NCBI GenBank assembly: GCA_032158295.1
Contig: CM063260.1
Coordinates: 3,109,501 to 3,173,500 of the forward strand
Length of the DNA stretch: 64,000 bases
Source of the DNA: Pycnopodia helianthoides
Lineage: Eukaryota; Echinodermata; Asteroidea; Forcipulatida; Asteriidae
Direction of reading: 5' to 3'
The notes under the pieces were generated by a model. That model searched no databases. It worked only from the letters and a program-made list of their open reading frames with translations, and was not told the origin of the DNA. The number at the start of each line of letters is the position of its first letter. The stretch's first letter is position 1. A program made the translations under genes and the position numbers. Below are positions 43,732 to 55,034 of the stretch, in pieces.

Positions 43732-45609
43732 ATGGCTGAGTCATCGGTGGGAGATGAGGCGTTGGATGTCACCGCAGATGAGCAGACAGTTACAGGAGGA
43801 GAGACGACAACAGAAGACCATCAGAAGATCACTGGCAAAGTTTCTGGTGAGGAGGAGATCATTCCGCTTGAATCAGAGGCGATAAAAGCTGCCCCTGAGG
43901 ACGAAGAACGCAGTGAAGAGAAAGATCCACCTTGTGAGGAAAAAAACGTCTCGGAAGAAGAAGAGGCAGTGAAAGCGGGTTCGGAGAGAGAGTCCGTCTC
44001 AGAAGACCGGAGTGACTTGAAGGTAGAGGGTGTCTCGGGAGAGGAGGTTGGTTTTGAAGAAAAGGGGGATGCTGTCGGTGAGGGTGCCTCAAAGGAGCTG
44101 AGTATCTCAGGAGGACATTCTCAACAGGAAGAGATCTCTTCAACGGGAGAGAAACCAGGCAGTGGCGTAGAGTCCATTTTGAAGGACCAGTCCGATACCA
44201 AACAACATCTTGTTTTGGGCGGAGATTCTGAATCGGAGGAAAATATTAATTTGGGAGAAAATACAGAGAGTGAGGAAAAGTCACTTGGGAAGGACGAAGC
44301 TGATGCAGAAGAAAAAGCCGAAACAGCAGGAAAAAATTTGGTGGAAGAAAAAGCCGAAACAGCAGGAAAACAATCAGCAGTAGAAAAGTCACTTTCTGGA
44401 AAAGATTCACAATTGGAGGGAAAAAGCATCTCTGGGGAAGAGGTTGACTCAGGGGAGAAGCATAGTCTGAGTGAAAAGTCTGACTCCGAAGAAAATATTA
44501 ATGTGGAGGAAAATCTTGAAGTAGGAGAGCAGCTTGTTGTCAAAGATAAATCTATATCAGATAAAACTGCATTGGTTGAAGAATTTGATGCAAAAGGAGG
44601 TTCTCTTTCAGAGGAAAAATCCTTAGTAGAAGAAAATCAACAATCTGAGAAAAGTTCCTGCTTGGAAGAAGAAAAGTCTTTATCAGGAGACGAGACAGAT
44701 TTGAAGGAGAAATCTGCCTCAGGGGAACAAGCTGGCAGTGAGGGAGAATCTGAGAAGGAGGAATTCAGTTTGGATGAGGAGGTTGGTTCAGAGCAAAAGT
44801 TAGTGTCAGGAGGAGACGTTTGTAATTTGGAGGCAGAGAAGGAAGAAAGACCTTCTTCAGAAGGAGGACTTATTCCCGGAGAAGAGCAGAGTGTAGAAGT
44901 AAGTCCTGTTTCGGATGAAGAGGTCACCACTAAAGAACCCATTTTAGAAGGAAATTCCAGTCTTGAGGAGAAAAATTACTTTGAAGAAACGGGAGTTAAA
45001 GAGAAAAAGACTTTTGCAGAAGATAAGTCTGTTCTCGAAGAAACTCCAGTATCTGGTAGTAATTTCAGTTTTGTAGAAAAAGCTGTTCAGGAGGAAGAAT
45101 TGAATGTTGTGAGTGAGACTGTATTGGAAGATCAGGCCGACCTTGAAGCAAACATCCACTTAACTAAACTTTCATCTGACTCCGATAAAAAGCATTTTCT
45201 CAAAGACTCAAGAGTGGATTGGGAACCACGTGAACAACTTTTGGAGAAGAAAATAGATCTTGAAGAAAACGTGAATTCAGAAGATTCGTTGACGGAAGAT
45301 GTTAAAGATTTAGAGGGTAGTCCTGTTTCAAAAGGAGTGACAGACTCGAAAGAGAAAATATTAATTGCAGAGAAAACTGTTTTGAAGGACCGCCAAGTTG
45401 TGAAGGCAGAAACTAGCTCAGGAGCTCGGACTGTGCTAGATAAGAAGTCCGACTCTGGTGGGACTAGTCCTAGGGAAGGGTGTATCCTCTTAGAAGGAAG
45501 AATTCGTTCGGAGGAAAGAAGTATTGCTGACTTGCAGGTTTCTTTGGAGGCAAAGATTGCATCTGCAGAGAAGACACTTCTTGAGAAAATCATTACGTTG
45601 GAATCACAG
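43732..45609 (+). CDS. Acidic repeat ORF: candidate alternative first exon of the coiled-coil gene
   Basis: An ATG in good context (A at -3, G at +4) opens a 656-codon frame. It is almost entirely E/S/K/D/G, built from loose 10-13 residue units such as SLSGDETDLKEKS and SISGEEVDSGEKHS. Around residues 600-626 it turns into a heptad stretch (SLEAKIASAEKTLLEKIITL). At 45609 ESQ is followed by GT (GTTTGC); splicing there to exon 15 is phase 0 to phase 0 and continues the coiled coil as ESQ-LESSVLKQSNL. Exon 14 cannot splice into this exon at the AG at 43730 without meeting TGA in the third codon, so it is best read as a first exon from an internal promoter. Unspliced, the frame stops at 45702 and AATAAA follows at 45789, so a stand-alone nested gene is the alternative. 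It is probably an intrinsically disordered, highly charged region. Confidence 0.65.
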
Positions 45610-46114
45610 GTTTGCAGCAGCCGAATTGAGTTTCGTTTTACTTTGGAAGATGCTAAATTCAAAATATTAGGCGGGCTTTGCTCAGAAAACAGTCCGTTTT
45701 GAAATACAACTAATTTAAAAAGTAACAAAACATATAATGTGCACACACCCACCCTAAGAGTGCTCAAGGTGCCTACAGGAAAAAAAACAATAAAACAATA
45801 ATAAAAAATAATGAAATACAAGAAATGACAATGCAGAACAATTACACAGAGTGAGCCAAAACACTAACATTACATCTTTTTAAGCTTAGAATATTGGAGA
45901 TAGTTTTAATGGTGTGTTTGCTTTATTCCTTCATACTAATTGCTATTACTGAACTTTTTCTTGTGATGTCAAACCCTTTTTTTAGCATCCAGGATTTTTC
46001 CTCGCCAGTTGTGCCAGCAGGAACAGTTTTCTGATGTGAACTATGCTTGAATCTGTACTTCCCATTTTGTCTTCATTATTAACTGGTGGATATTTTCTTC
46101 ATGGTTTATTTTAG

Positions 46115-46184
46115 TTGGAGAGCAGTGTGTTGAAGCAGAGTAACCTTGTAGAAGAACTCAGTGAAGAAAAGAGAAGGAACCAAA
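46115..46184 (+). CDS. Coiled-coil gene, exon 15
   Basis: 23 codons plus one base, LESSVLKQSNLVEELSEEKR onward. Acceptor GTTTATTTTAG, donor GTAAGT. It would join exon 14 or the acidic exon, both phase 0. Confidence 0.92.
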
Positions 46185-46269
46185 GTAAGTTGATCACATT
46201 TAATTTTGCCTTTTTGACTCGATGAAACTCAGTTGAAATAAATTCCTACTGCTCCTACTTTTTGTTTGT

Positions 46270-46560
46270 TGTTGTAATGGGGTGCTCTTGCCGAGCAGTC
46301 TAGGGCAGCGAACTCACGTTCTGAAAGTTCAGAATGTGGGTTCGAATCCTGGCCTGGTCAGTTTTGAGACACTTGTGTCTTTGAGCAAGGCACTTTATCG
46401 TAGTTGCCCCTCTCCACCCAGGAGTAAAAATGGGTGCCGGCAAAAGCTGGGAGTAACATGCGATAGACTGGCATCCTGCCCAGGAGGAATATTAAATATT
46501 CTCAGTCGTTTTAATCCCAATGAAACCGGATATAAACACCGACCTGATGAGCCATATTAG
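46270..46560 (+). mobile_element. tRNA-derived SINE, copy 3
   Basis: A tRNA-like head (CCGAGCAGTCTAGGGCAGCG) with box B GGTTCGAATCC near 46339, then TTTGAGCAAGGCACTTTATC and CTCTCCACCCAGGAGTAAA. It is the best preserved SINE in the window, lying 85 bp after the exon 15 donor. Confidence 0.85.
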
Positions 46561-46866
46561 CTCGGGACAGACTTTACTGGGGTTTTTTGTACTAATAATG
46601 TATAGATAAAACAGTGGCCATAAAATCCTAAACAAAGATTGTAGAGAACTCACTGCATGACTTGAAAAGAGTAAGTAAGCAACATGGACAACCAAACTTC
46701 TTCTTTTTTTCTTTCTTTTTTTGGAAACTAGACATCTAAAGGTCTGCTCTTGAAATTGTTGTGGAAAAATGATTTCTAAGACTGTTTTGAGTCCAAGCTG
46801 TGAAGATGCTGTCAACTTCTGCTATTTTTATGAAAAGCAAATCTTCTTTTTGCAATTTTGTTTTAG

Positions 46867-47000
46867 AGTTGCAAGACCATCTGGACCAGAGTGAAGAGTT
46901 AATCAAGCGGGCTGAGGAATCCACTGATCACCTCAAGGAGAGCATCGGCCGTAAGTCAGCCGAGCTAGTCAGGCATTACGATTGGTCCAAAGAGGGTCAG
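46867..47000 (+). CDS. Coiled-coil gene, exon 16
   Basis: It completes Lys and encodes LQDHLDQSEELIKRAEESTD through HYDWSKEGQ, ending phase 0. Acceptor TTTTGTTTTAG, donor GTGAGT. GATTGGTC.AA.GAG from its end recurs about 39 bp downstream in the intron. Confidence 0.92.
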
Positions 47001-47130
47001 GTGAGTCCATACAAGCAGTTTGATTGGTCAAAGGAGTTGCTTTACAATCAACCTTTGACACATTTTTTTGTTTCCTTGGCTGTTATGCCGTATTTATGCC
47101 AGTTATGTTTTTTTTAACTGTCTTTTTTAG

Positions 47131-47283
47131 TTGAAACTTGAAAACAAGGTCCGAACGCTTGAGAGAGAGCTGGAGGAATCCAAGATGGATTCTCATGGAG
47201 AGAAGACAGAGGTTGCTTGGCGGCTAACGAGGGAAGAGAAGAGGGTGAAGGAGTTGGAAGGATTGTTAGCAGAGAAGAAGGAG
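47131..47283 (+). CDS. Coiled-coil gene, exon 17
   Basis: 51 codons, LKLENKVRTLERELEESKMD to LEGLLAEKKE, phase 0 to 0. Acceptor CTGTCTTTTTTAG, donor GTTAGA. Intron 16 is only 130 bp. Confidence 0.92.
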
Positions 47284-47344
47284 GTTAGAACCCCTCATTT
47301 GTCAGTCTAACATATTAGTTTAATAATGTAGACCAATTATATTC

Positions 47345-47545
47345 ATAGTCTTGGCCCAAGAGGTCAGTGATCGGTAGCGGATAGTGTACTGCGCTCATTG
47401 TAAATCATTATAGCGCGCCCTCTTATGGCAGGATTTAACCAACTTGACTGGCTCTAGTTAGTGAGAGCCAGTCAAGTTGGTTAAATCCTGCTGTAGTGCA
47501 GTACACTCTGTGCTACCAATCACTGACGTCTTGGGCCAAGACTAT
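47345..47545. mobile_element. Hairpin (TIR) element, about 201 bp
   Basis: ATAGTCTTGGCCCAAGAGGT is inverted at the right end as ACGTCTTGGGCCAAGACTAT. Inner arms AACCAACTTGACTGGCTCT and AGAGCCAGTCAAGTTGGTT also pair. It is non-coding. Confidence 0.8.
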
Positions 47546-48110
47546 TATATTCACAGCTGCACCATCAGGGTGCTTGAGGCGCAGTACATCAAACTTAAGA
47601 CTGCAACTTAAATTGACAAACTGAATAAACGACTCAATGTGTTTCCTGCTGATAAGATTGTAGCCTACCTGACTTTCAAAGGTACAAAAGTCCGACTGCG
47701 GAGAGAGTCTTTTAAGAATCGGTTTTCAACTGAATGGCGTCTCAATGTTTAACTAACAACCAATCAGAAATATTCAAAGTTCAAGATCGCCAATAGGACA
47801 AATTTTATAACTTTTTACAAGTAACCAAAAACACAGCTCAATCAAGTCTTGCTCTCAAATTTTCTTTGTTGATTTGTTAAACTTATTTTACTTTCATATA
47901 TTTCATGGCTAAATTTCACCTTCACAACAGTATGATATAATTTGTATTGCCATAAACTGCGTTGTACTAAAGTATTTTGAAGAAACGGAATCGTGCACAC
48001 GTAAAAACTCAATATGGTTGAGACCAACTTGGTCCAAGAAGTTTGAATACGATTGGGAGTTGCAGTCCATAGCAGAAGATGTAGCTGAATTTTTTCTACT
48101 TTTTACTTCA
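47546..48110. other. Intron 17, middle part; nothing recognised
   Basis: No coding signal and no repeat recognised. Confidence 0.45.
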
Positions 48111-48114
48111 AATG

Positions 48115-48306
48115 TTGCCATTTTGTGTAATTCTAACAATATTTTGTTGTATTTTTGTTTGATATGAAGGAATTTGCACAGAACCATTCTGTGTAATTCT
48201 AACAATATTTTATTGTACTTTTGTTATGAAGGAATCGACACAGTACCATTCTATGTAATTCTAACCATATCTTGTTGTATTTTTGAACTGAAGGAATTGG
48301 CGCAGT
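48115..48306 (+). repeat. Exon 18 acceptor region in three tandem copies (62-bp unit)
   Basis: ATGAAG or CTGAAG followed by GAAT..G.CACAG occurs with the exon-like start at 48170, 48232 and 48294, each preceded by GTAATTCTAAC.ATAT.TTG. Only the last opens into exon 18; the others read EFAQNHSV-stop and ESTQYHSM-stop. Confidence 0.9.
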
Positions 48307-48431
48307 TGAAGAAGGAGACAGGAAGGTTATCTGTGGGTCATAACAGGGCTGAGGAGAGAGTGCTGGATGAGGCCAGACTACGCGTCGATATCGAACATAG
48401 AAATAAAGTACTCGAAGAAGAAATGACCAAG
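48294..48431 (+). CDS. Coiled-coil gene, exon 18
   Basis: 46 codons, ELAQLKKETGRLSVGHNRAE to NKVLEEEMTK, phase 0 to 0. Acceptor TTTTTGAACTGAAG, donor GTAAGA. Confidence 0.92.
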
Positions 48432-48578
48432 GTAAGACAAACAAACTTATTTTTGATGTATTTTACTCTGTTAGTAGCTTATTGTTCTGTAAAAATAGGA
48501 TTATGATGAAGAAATGTTTGGTTTTAGGTGTGGGAGAAAAACCATATATAACAAAATTGTGTTTTTTGTTTGATCTAG

Positions 48579-48662
48579 CAATGGACCCAGTTAAAGGACC
48601 TGATGACCAGACTAAGTGCTACTGAGTCAGCTAAACAGGAACTTGAGGTCCAATTGGAAAAG
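48579..48662 (+). CDS. Coiled-coil gene, exon 19
   Basis: 28 codons, QWTQLKDLMTRLSATESAKQ to VQLEK, phase 0 to 0. Acceptor TTTGTTTGATCTAG, donor GTATGA. Confidence 0.9.
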
Positions 48663-49629
48663 GTATGAACCAATGAAGATAACGTAATCTACTGACATAA
48701 CCACAATTCTAAAATAACAGTACTATAAAGACCCATTTCTTTCCTTGAAATCTTTGTCTTCTAGCTCTTCTTGGTATCTTGATGAATTTTGTTTGTAAAA
48801 GACCTTTGTCTCCAGGCAGCCATCTTGACTTTTTGGTCCACTAGAATCTATAGCCCTTTTTTGAAACTACAGCTTGGGTTTGAGGTCTGGCTTGGGCTCT
48901 GTTCCCCTGTTTGAAGCCCCGTACCAAAAGCACACGTTTCAAAAATCACGGATAGAGCCTAAGTGGGGGCCAAAGCTGAAGCTGAGATTTCAAAAAGGGC
49001 ATCAGGAGTATTCTAGTCTAGTTCTGGTCCAAATAAGCACAGTTCTTCCTGTTTTAATTTGATTTCAGATTTGTTTGTTATGCCCTCATCAGAAATCCCG
49101 TTAGATTGTTATTAAATCCTCTGATAAAGTCTACAAAAGCCTATACCATGTAGATCACCCCTCAGTCAAATGTCCATATTATTTTCATGTTGAATTGGTC
49201 AAATAACATGTCTAGTCAAAGATGGTTTGTAGAATAGGTGTAGTTGATAGAGTTGTTTTAAAACTTATTGCCAACATTTTAATCTGTGAGACTCCCAGCT
49301 TCCTAATTCCTCCATCATGATGTGGCCATAATGCTTGTCTCCCATTCAAACCAATGTCACCAAACAGAGGCTGGAAGGAAAGATTAGTCAGGTCCCATCA
49401 CATGAAATGAGAATATGAACTAATACATTGTGACTGTATACAGGACACCTAACAAAGATCTGATGATCTCCTTTTACTCATTGCCTCTGATTCCTAATCT
49501 GCTTCTTCTTCGCAAACCGCTTCAATCCTGCAGCTTCTAAATCATTCTTTTCACAATTTTTTTTATAACAAAACAAAAATTCTTTAACACATGTAACCCA
49601 TTAACCTTTGACCCTTGACCTTTTAATAG
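48663..49629. other. Intron 19; nothing recognised
   Basis: No coding signal and no repeat recognised. Confidence 0.45.
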
Positions 49630-49752
49630 CAAACTAACGAGGTGCGACAACGATACTCTGAGATTGAGCAGGTGCAGGCGGAGACCAACGCTACGACATC
49701 GACCCTGAGTCTGGTCCAACAGCGTGCCCAGGCCGCTGAACGCAAGGTGCAG
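49630..49752 (+). CDS. Coiled-coil gene, exon 20
   Basis: 41 codons, QTNEVRQRYSEIEQVQAET to AAERKVQ. Two in-frame donors compete: GTCTAT after 49752, or GTGCAG after 49746 (two residues shorter). Both are phase 0, so the difference is minor. Confidence 0.85.
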
Positions 49753-50225
49753 GTCTATTAACAATGGTTGTAGTTTGTTCACATTGCACAGATAATGCCG
49801 GTGTAATTACTGACTTGTTTGTACCCCAAAAACCTTACCCAATCACTTCCCATAATACTTCTTCTTCTATAACTACTCAAATCTAACTCACCTCTAAATG
49901 TAAGTCCTTTTCTCTAATTTAAATTCATTTCTCTTATAATGTTACATACTGCTTTAGAAAAGAAGTTGAAACTTGAGTTAACAAATCTGTCTATTTGTCG
50001 CTCTGTGTTCTGATGAGGTCACACAGACCGGTGTAGTGCGGTTACTTGAACCATCTTTTTCACCCTGACAGTTCTCAGTAGTAGAAAATATATTTTTTAT
50101 TCTTTAACCAACAGTTTCTTAAATTGTTTCTTTTCTGTTTGTGATGTGCATTTGCTGTGTGGAGCACAATGTGTACTTGTGAGTCGTCTTTTGCCAATGA
50201 CGTTTTTGTTTTATGAAGTAGCTGA
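49753..50225. other. Intron 20, first part; nothing recognised
   Basis: No coding signal and no repeat recognised. Confidence 0.45.
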
Positions 50226-50612
50226 TTAAAGGGAAGGTACACGTTTGGTAATCACTCTAAAAATTAATGGCAATAAAAACTGACTTGGTTAGAAGTACAT
50301 CAACTTTCGATAGTATAAAGCGTTTTGAGAAATATTTCAATTCGCCATGATGTGGATATGGAAAAAGATGTCAGTTTTTATCCCCTAAAATTTGAATCTG
50401 AGAAACGTTTCTGAAGCGTTTCTCAGATCGTGTATTCCTATTAGGGATTATTCTTTATGCGTGGACATATTCGCTGCGGATTTTGGGCGATATTTCAAAA
50501 ACGCGACCACCTTTTGAAATGAAATTTTCACAGGTTAGTTTTATTGTATATATCTACATTTGCATGAAACAATCAAACGGTCACAAAAACCAAAGGTGTA
50601 CTTTGCCTTTAG
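50226..50612 (+). mobile_element. TTAA-flanked TIR element, family D copy 2
   Basis: It starts TTAAAGGGAAGGTACACGTT and ends GGTGTACTTTGCCTTTAG; the final TTAA has mutated. It is collinear with 5596-5986. Confidence 0.85.
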
Positions 50613-50784
50613 GTAATCTAGCTGGTTGTGTGGGTTGTACCGGACAAGGAGCCAAGTTGTTAGCAGTCAATCCCAGGGCTGGTTTATATTTAATGACCAG
50701 ACATCTGAAGGACAACGTTTACTGAAATATTAGAGAGTCTCAACCTCGGTCCCTGAGGCTTAGGACTGTTAGGTATGAAGTATT

Positions 50785-50915
50785 TGAGAGCTCAGATTGA
50801 TCTTAAGATGTGTATTAATCTTAACTGCTTAGCACACAATACAGATCACTATGGTGATACTGACAACTCGTCTTAAGATACATTATATCTGAATGTCTGT
50901 TGAAATCGAGCCCAG
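50785..50915. repeat. Interspersed repeat I, fragment
   Basis: GATTGATCTTAAGATGTGTA, TGCTTAGCA and ATGGTGATACTGACAACTCG match the copies at 30900 and 35360. Confidence 0.55.
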
Positions 50916-51169
50916 TGTACTCAAATTTGATCAAAATTTAAAAACCAGTGTTTTCAAAACATTCTTTTCTTATTTCTGGACATTATCATAAAAAAAAGAC
51001 AAATGTTATGTCCGAATGATAAACAGGTTATCTAAAAGACACCCCTCTATTTAATGAATGGCGTTATACATTAAATTGCCCCCCCCCCTACATGTCTTTG
51101 TCCCTGCTTGCCTCCCCCCCCAAATGAAAATGTCCGGTTAGGCCTCTGATCATGGTCTCCATGACTCCA

Positions 51170-51362
51170 GGGCCCAATTTCATACAGCTGCTTAAGCAGA
51201 AAATATTGCTTAACAATTGCCTGCTCAGCAGAATTGAGCAGGATACCAGTTACAAATTGTACATGTGATATGGTAGTTTGGCTGGTAACCTTATTCTGGT
51301 AAGTATAATTTTGTTGTGCTTAGCTACTTTTTGTGCTTAAGCAACTCTATGAAATTGGGCCC
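51170..51362 (+). mobile_element. TIR element, family E copy 2
   Basis: It starts GGGCCCAATTTCATACAGCT and ends ACTCTATGAAATTGGGCCC. The interior (GGTAGTTTGGCTGGTAACCT) matches 57818-58013. Confidence 0.85.
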
Positions 51363-51439
51363 AGGATTTAAACACTGACTTTGTTTTATAATAATTGTAT
51401 CATAACCTCATCATTGTTTTTTTTCTCTCTCAATCTAAG

Positions 51440-51597
51440 ATTCCTGAGCTGCAGCAGCAGCTGGATGAGAAGTCACTGCGTCTCCAAGCTACCGAAGCCC
51501 AACTACGAGACCTTACCGCTACTAAGCTAGACCTCCGCAGCAGTAAAGACGATATCAACAGGCTGAAGGCACAACTTCATGAAGAGAGGATAGAGAA
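51440..51597 (+). CDS. Coiled-coil gene, exon 21
   Basis: 52 codons plus two bases, IPELQQQLDEKSLRLQATEA to AQLHEERIE. Acceptor TCTCTCAATCTAAG, donor GTATGT. Confidence 0.92.
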
Positions 51598-51639
51598 GTA
51601 TGTTCGGAACGCCATTTTCTTGCAACTTGATTTGAGTTT

Positions 51640-51850
51640 GGAATAATAATAATGGCTTCTTATATAGCATATCTGTCACTCAGTGAGGCTCAAGGCGCTT
51701 CAACATTCAGTATTTTCCTGCAAGGTATTGTGGAGCTACGTTTTGATGTATTAGACCTGTTCCTTTACATAGCACCATGTAATGGACTGATTTGTGAAGT
51801 TGGGTTCTGAGGAGTGCAAAGAACTCTCAGGAATAATGTAAGGAGAGCAG
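51640..51850 (+). mobile_element. Probable retroelement fragment
   Basis: AATAATAATAATGGCTTCTT, then TATATAGCATATCTGTCACT and CTCAAGGCGCTTCAACATTC. An AAT microsatellite abutting a 'cell size/stock' type tail is typical of SINE-like or LINE tails; compare 53010-53330. Confidence 0.4.
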
Positions 51851-52105
51851 TTTTATAGCTCTCTTCATATTTCTCAAAATGAAAGATTGGTTCGTGGTGT
51901 TTATGCGAATGATTCAACTTTTTCCAAAATTGCAAATCTGTAGTCGCAATCAGTCAAGCAAAGTGATTCCAGTATGAAATAGCTCATTATTCTTGCAAAC
52001 ACTTTGAGCCCCTATAGTGTCATTCTTTGAAATTGAAATCTCCTTAGTAATCAACAACTTTTCCTGATAAATGTTTGATGTTTCCATCCTTCCTGATGTC
52101 TGCAG

Positions 52106-52271
52106 GTCTTTGCTAAACCAGCAGCTGGAGGAGTTGAAGCAACAACTGACGTCGTCGTTGGAACGAGAAGAGAGAGTCCGCCACGAGAACACCGACACTA
52201 AACACAGACTGCTGGAAATTCAAAACAAACTCTATGCAACTGAAGATAAATCTAAATCAGTGGAGGACATG
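52106..52271 (+). CDS. Coiled-coil gene, exon 22
   Basis: It completes Lys and encodes SLLNQQLEELKQQLTSSLER to KSKSVEDM, ending phase 0. Acceptor CCTGATGTCTGCAG, donor GTAAGG. Confidence 0.92.
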
Positions 52272-52433
52272 GTAAGGGGAATATCGTCATATTGGCTTCT
52301 TTTTTCTTCTTCAGTAAAAACAAATCTAAAATGGCTTCTGAAGAGGAGAAAGGATTAAGAAATCTATCAGACCATCAGTTCATCGTTCAAATGTTGTACA
52401 ACTTCTTTGAGCATTATTCCTGGGGTGACCATA

Positions 52434-52741
52434 GAGTTACATAATAGAACTAGAGGGCGCTTTAAAACCATGGGACCTGGACCATCAAGACGCATTTCTG
52501 AAGACATCTTTACTCATGCTTGCCCCCCCCCTCCTCCCCCAATGAAAATGTCATTTCATTTCATTTATTCTGGTTGTGAAGGACTCTCAGAAAGCTAAAT
52601 CAATCACTACACTAGGCTAAGAACCCCAGTGGAGAGAAGACACTGAAGGAAGTTTCAGTTTTAGCCCCCCCCCCCACCATGGGGGGGGGGGCTAAAACTA
52701 TGAATAATTAGAGTGCTCCCTTTAGTTCTATTATGTAACTC
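52434..52741. mobile_element. TIR element with C/G-run core
   Basis: GAGTTACATAATAGAACTA at the left pairs with TAGTTCTATTATGTAACTC at the right. The interior has C runs and G runs (52665-52692) that are themselves complementary. One copy only. Confidence 0.75.
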
Positions 52742-52796
52742 TTTGGAAGTGACCTACAATCTTATTATTATTATTTTTTACTTCCTTGATTGACAG

Positions 52797-52969
52797 CATT
52801 CATTAGCGGAGATGGGTAAGAAATCTCTGCTAGACCAAGTGTCCTCCTTGCAGCTTGAGGTTCAACGTCTACAGACTGAGCTTGCGCAGACGACGCAACG
52901 ACTGGATGCACAGATCAGTAAATATGAGGAGCACAAGACTCATCATAAAAGCAAGCTGCAGCAAGCCAG
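52797..52969 (+). CDS. Coiled-coil gene, exon 23
   Basis: 57 codons plus two bases, HSLAEMGKKSLLDQVSSLQL to KSKLQQA. Acceptor CTTGATTGACAG, donor GTAGAG. Confidence 0.92.
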
Positions 52970-53009
52970 GTAGAGGAGCATTTCATTCAATTCCTGACAT
53001 TTAACCCAT

Positions 53010-53330
53010 ATAATAAATAATAATAATAAATCATTCTTGTAAAGCGCATTCCGTCCATGGTAGGACCCCAATGCGCTGTACAGGCATGAAACTTATTTAA
53101 AGAAACTTAAACAATTCTTAAAACTACACATTATTATACAAAAACGCATGACAAAAATTTAACAAGACGAAGTGAAACAACTGGCAGGAGAAAATGTTTT
53201 AAAAATCACATGCGAAGCAGATGGGTTTTAAGTGAACTCTTGAACAGATCTAGTGAGTTCGCATTTCTAACATGTGTTGGAAGCCGGTTCCAGAGTTCGG
53301 GAGCTCTGTATGTAACTGCCTTACTATGGG
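53010..53330. mobile_element. Probable retroelement fragment
   Basis: An AAT microsatellite is followed by TTGTAAAGCGCATTCCGTCC and TGCGCTGTACAGGCATGAAA, then GTTGGAAGCCGGTTCCAGAG. The style matches SINE/LINE tails; a single copy here prevents naming it. Confidence 0.4.
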
Positions 53331-53564
53331 ATTTCCCGTAGAGCACGCAAACACTGTCGGCGTCTAACTACGGGAAAACCCGTAGATATAATATTATAAT
53401 ATAAAAATTAAATTGGGCCCTGTTGCTTTGTCTCAACCTGTTTGATTGATGAGTTTTTTATAACATGTTAGTGAACTTAGTCAATAAAAATGAATGAGAC
53501 AAAGAAACATGATTGTTGGTTCACTATTCTGAAGGGAATTTGTAGAGTGGATTGCGTTGTGTCG

Positions 53565-53915
53565 TGACTGAGCGGTTAAGAGCACCGGACTCAAGCTCTG
53601 GTGTTTTTGATCTTCAGAGAGTGGGAATTTTTTAGTTCTGGTCGTGGCACTTGGGTCCTTTAGCAAGATACTTTACCATCATTGCTTTGTCTTCGGATGG
53701 GACATTAAGCCATAGGTCCCATGTACTAGGATTGGTAGTGCATGTTAAAAGAACACAAAACACTTATCGTGGAAGAGTAGGGGTTAACCCTGGTGTTTCT
53801 GGTTCACGTAGCAAGCACCCTTGTTGACAGGTGTCCTCGGGCTTGCGAGCTACAGTGATTAAGTACACTTATGAGACATCCTTGGTTTCATTACCAGAAA
53901 TATTATTATAATAAT
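53565..53915 (+). mobile_element. tRNA-derived SINE, copy 4
   Basis: GACTGAGCGGTTAAGAGCAC is a box A-like head of the Leu/Ser tRNA type. CTCAAGCTCTGGTGTTTTTG and TTAGCAAGATACTTTACCAT link it to 19215-19460. It ends in an AAT microsatellite. Confidence 0.65.
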
Positions 53916-53964
53916 AATAACATCATGTGCACTTTCTCTCCGTGAATACTTGTATCTATTGCAG

Positions 53965-54129
53965 AGACATCTTCTCTCGGCATAAGACTGTACTGGCCGA
54001 CAGTCTCATGAAACTACAGCAGGATCTAAACACGACCAACGCCGAGCTGCAGAAAGAGCAGAATAACAGAGAGAACTTACAGAAGAAACATGACAACCTC
54101 CTGGATGAACACCGCAAGCTGCTTGCTAT
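53965..54129 (+). CDS. Coiled-coil gene, exon 24
   Basis: It completes Arg and encodes DIFSRHKTVLADSLMKLQQD to DEHRKLLA plus two bases. Acceptor ATCTATTGCAG, donor GTGAGT. Confidence 0.92.
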
Positions 54130-54857
54130 GTGAGTAAATCCCCCCTCCCCCCAGTCTTACCCTCCCTAACAGTGTCAGTGCTATGAACAGAAACAAAAAC
54201 GTGTTTTTAAAAATATGAACACAGTTCCTTTTTTTTTTTTTTTTTTTTTTTTGCTTTTTGTAATGAAGAAAAAGGAATGTTATAGTTTGTTTTTTTGCAT
54301 GTTGCATTTCATTTCATTTAAACTCTTTTTTGTAATCGAACTAAGGGACCCACAAAAGCATTTAGCACTGTGACCCGTAGGCCTGAAGGTACCTGTGTGG
54401 AGAGAGATTATGAAGAATTGTCAGTTTGAGATGTAGGAGGAAAACCCCCGATGGGGGAAAACCCACGCAATCAGGTAGGGACTGAAAACCCCAATCTACA
54501 TACAAGGCTCCGGGTCTGAGGTGGGATATGAACCCTATCCACAGAGGAGAAAGGCAGGGCAAGATACTACTAAAGCTAACTTCATCCCCCAACCCTAATT
54601 TTATTCTTCCTGATTGACGCTGATTGCAACACACATTTCCACACACGTGCCGTATGCGTATGAAAGAGAGCCTCATTATTTATGCAGATGACCCTTCGGT
54701 GGCCTTTCAGTAGACAACCGCAAACAGCCACCTCCAAAGCCAGATTAGAAACCAGTATATCAACGGCTGTCTGCGCTGAAACGCATGAGGGCGATATTCA
54801 AAAATCTATCCAGGGTAATTTGCAAGCCTGGACCATGCCTGGATATTCAAACGCTTT
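54130..54857. other. Intron 24, first part
   Basis: A 27-T run (about 54226-54253) and sequence related to 13600-13720 and 33480-33560 (ACCCACGCAATCAGGTAGGG in inverse), an unnamed interspersed repeat. No exon was found. Confidence 0.45.
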
Positions 54858-55027
54858 CATGCAAATATGTAATCGGTTTTTCACTATTTTCTCGTGACCC
54901 AGATGGCCGATCGATCTCAAACTTCTACAGGGTTTGTCAGTTTATGTATATGGTGGATTACATAAAGTGCTTACTCTGCCAGCAACTGTTTTTGTTAGCA
55001 GAAACCAATTCTGTAATGTTCCTTTAA
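54858..55027 (+). mobile_element. Family A TIR element, right half only
   Basis: It matches the last ~170 bp of 6206-6601, ending GTAATGTTCCTTTAA. The end lies 7 bp before exon 25 and supplies half of that exon's pyrimidine tract. Confidence 0.85.
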
Positions 55028-55034
55028 CTTCTAG

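Noticed and set aside
43859..45821. Minus-strand ORFs opposite the acidic ORF
   Set aside because: They are shadows of the GAA/GAG/TCT-rich sense strand and have no domain; the sense ORF has a good ATG and a splice-compatible end.
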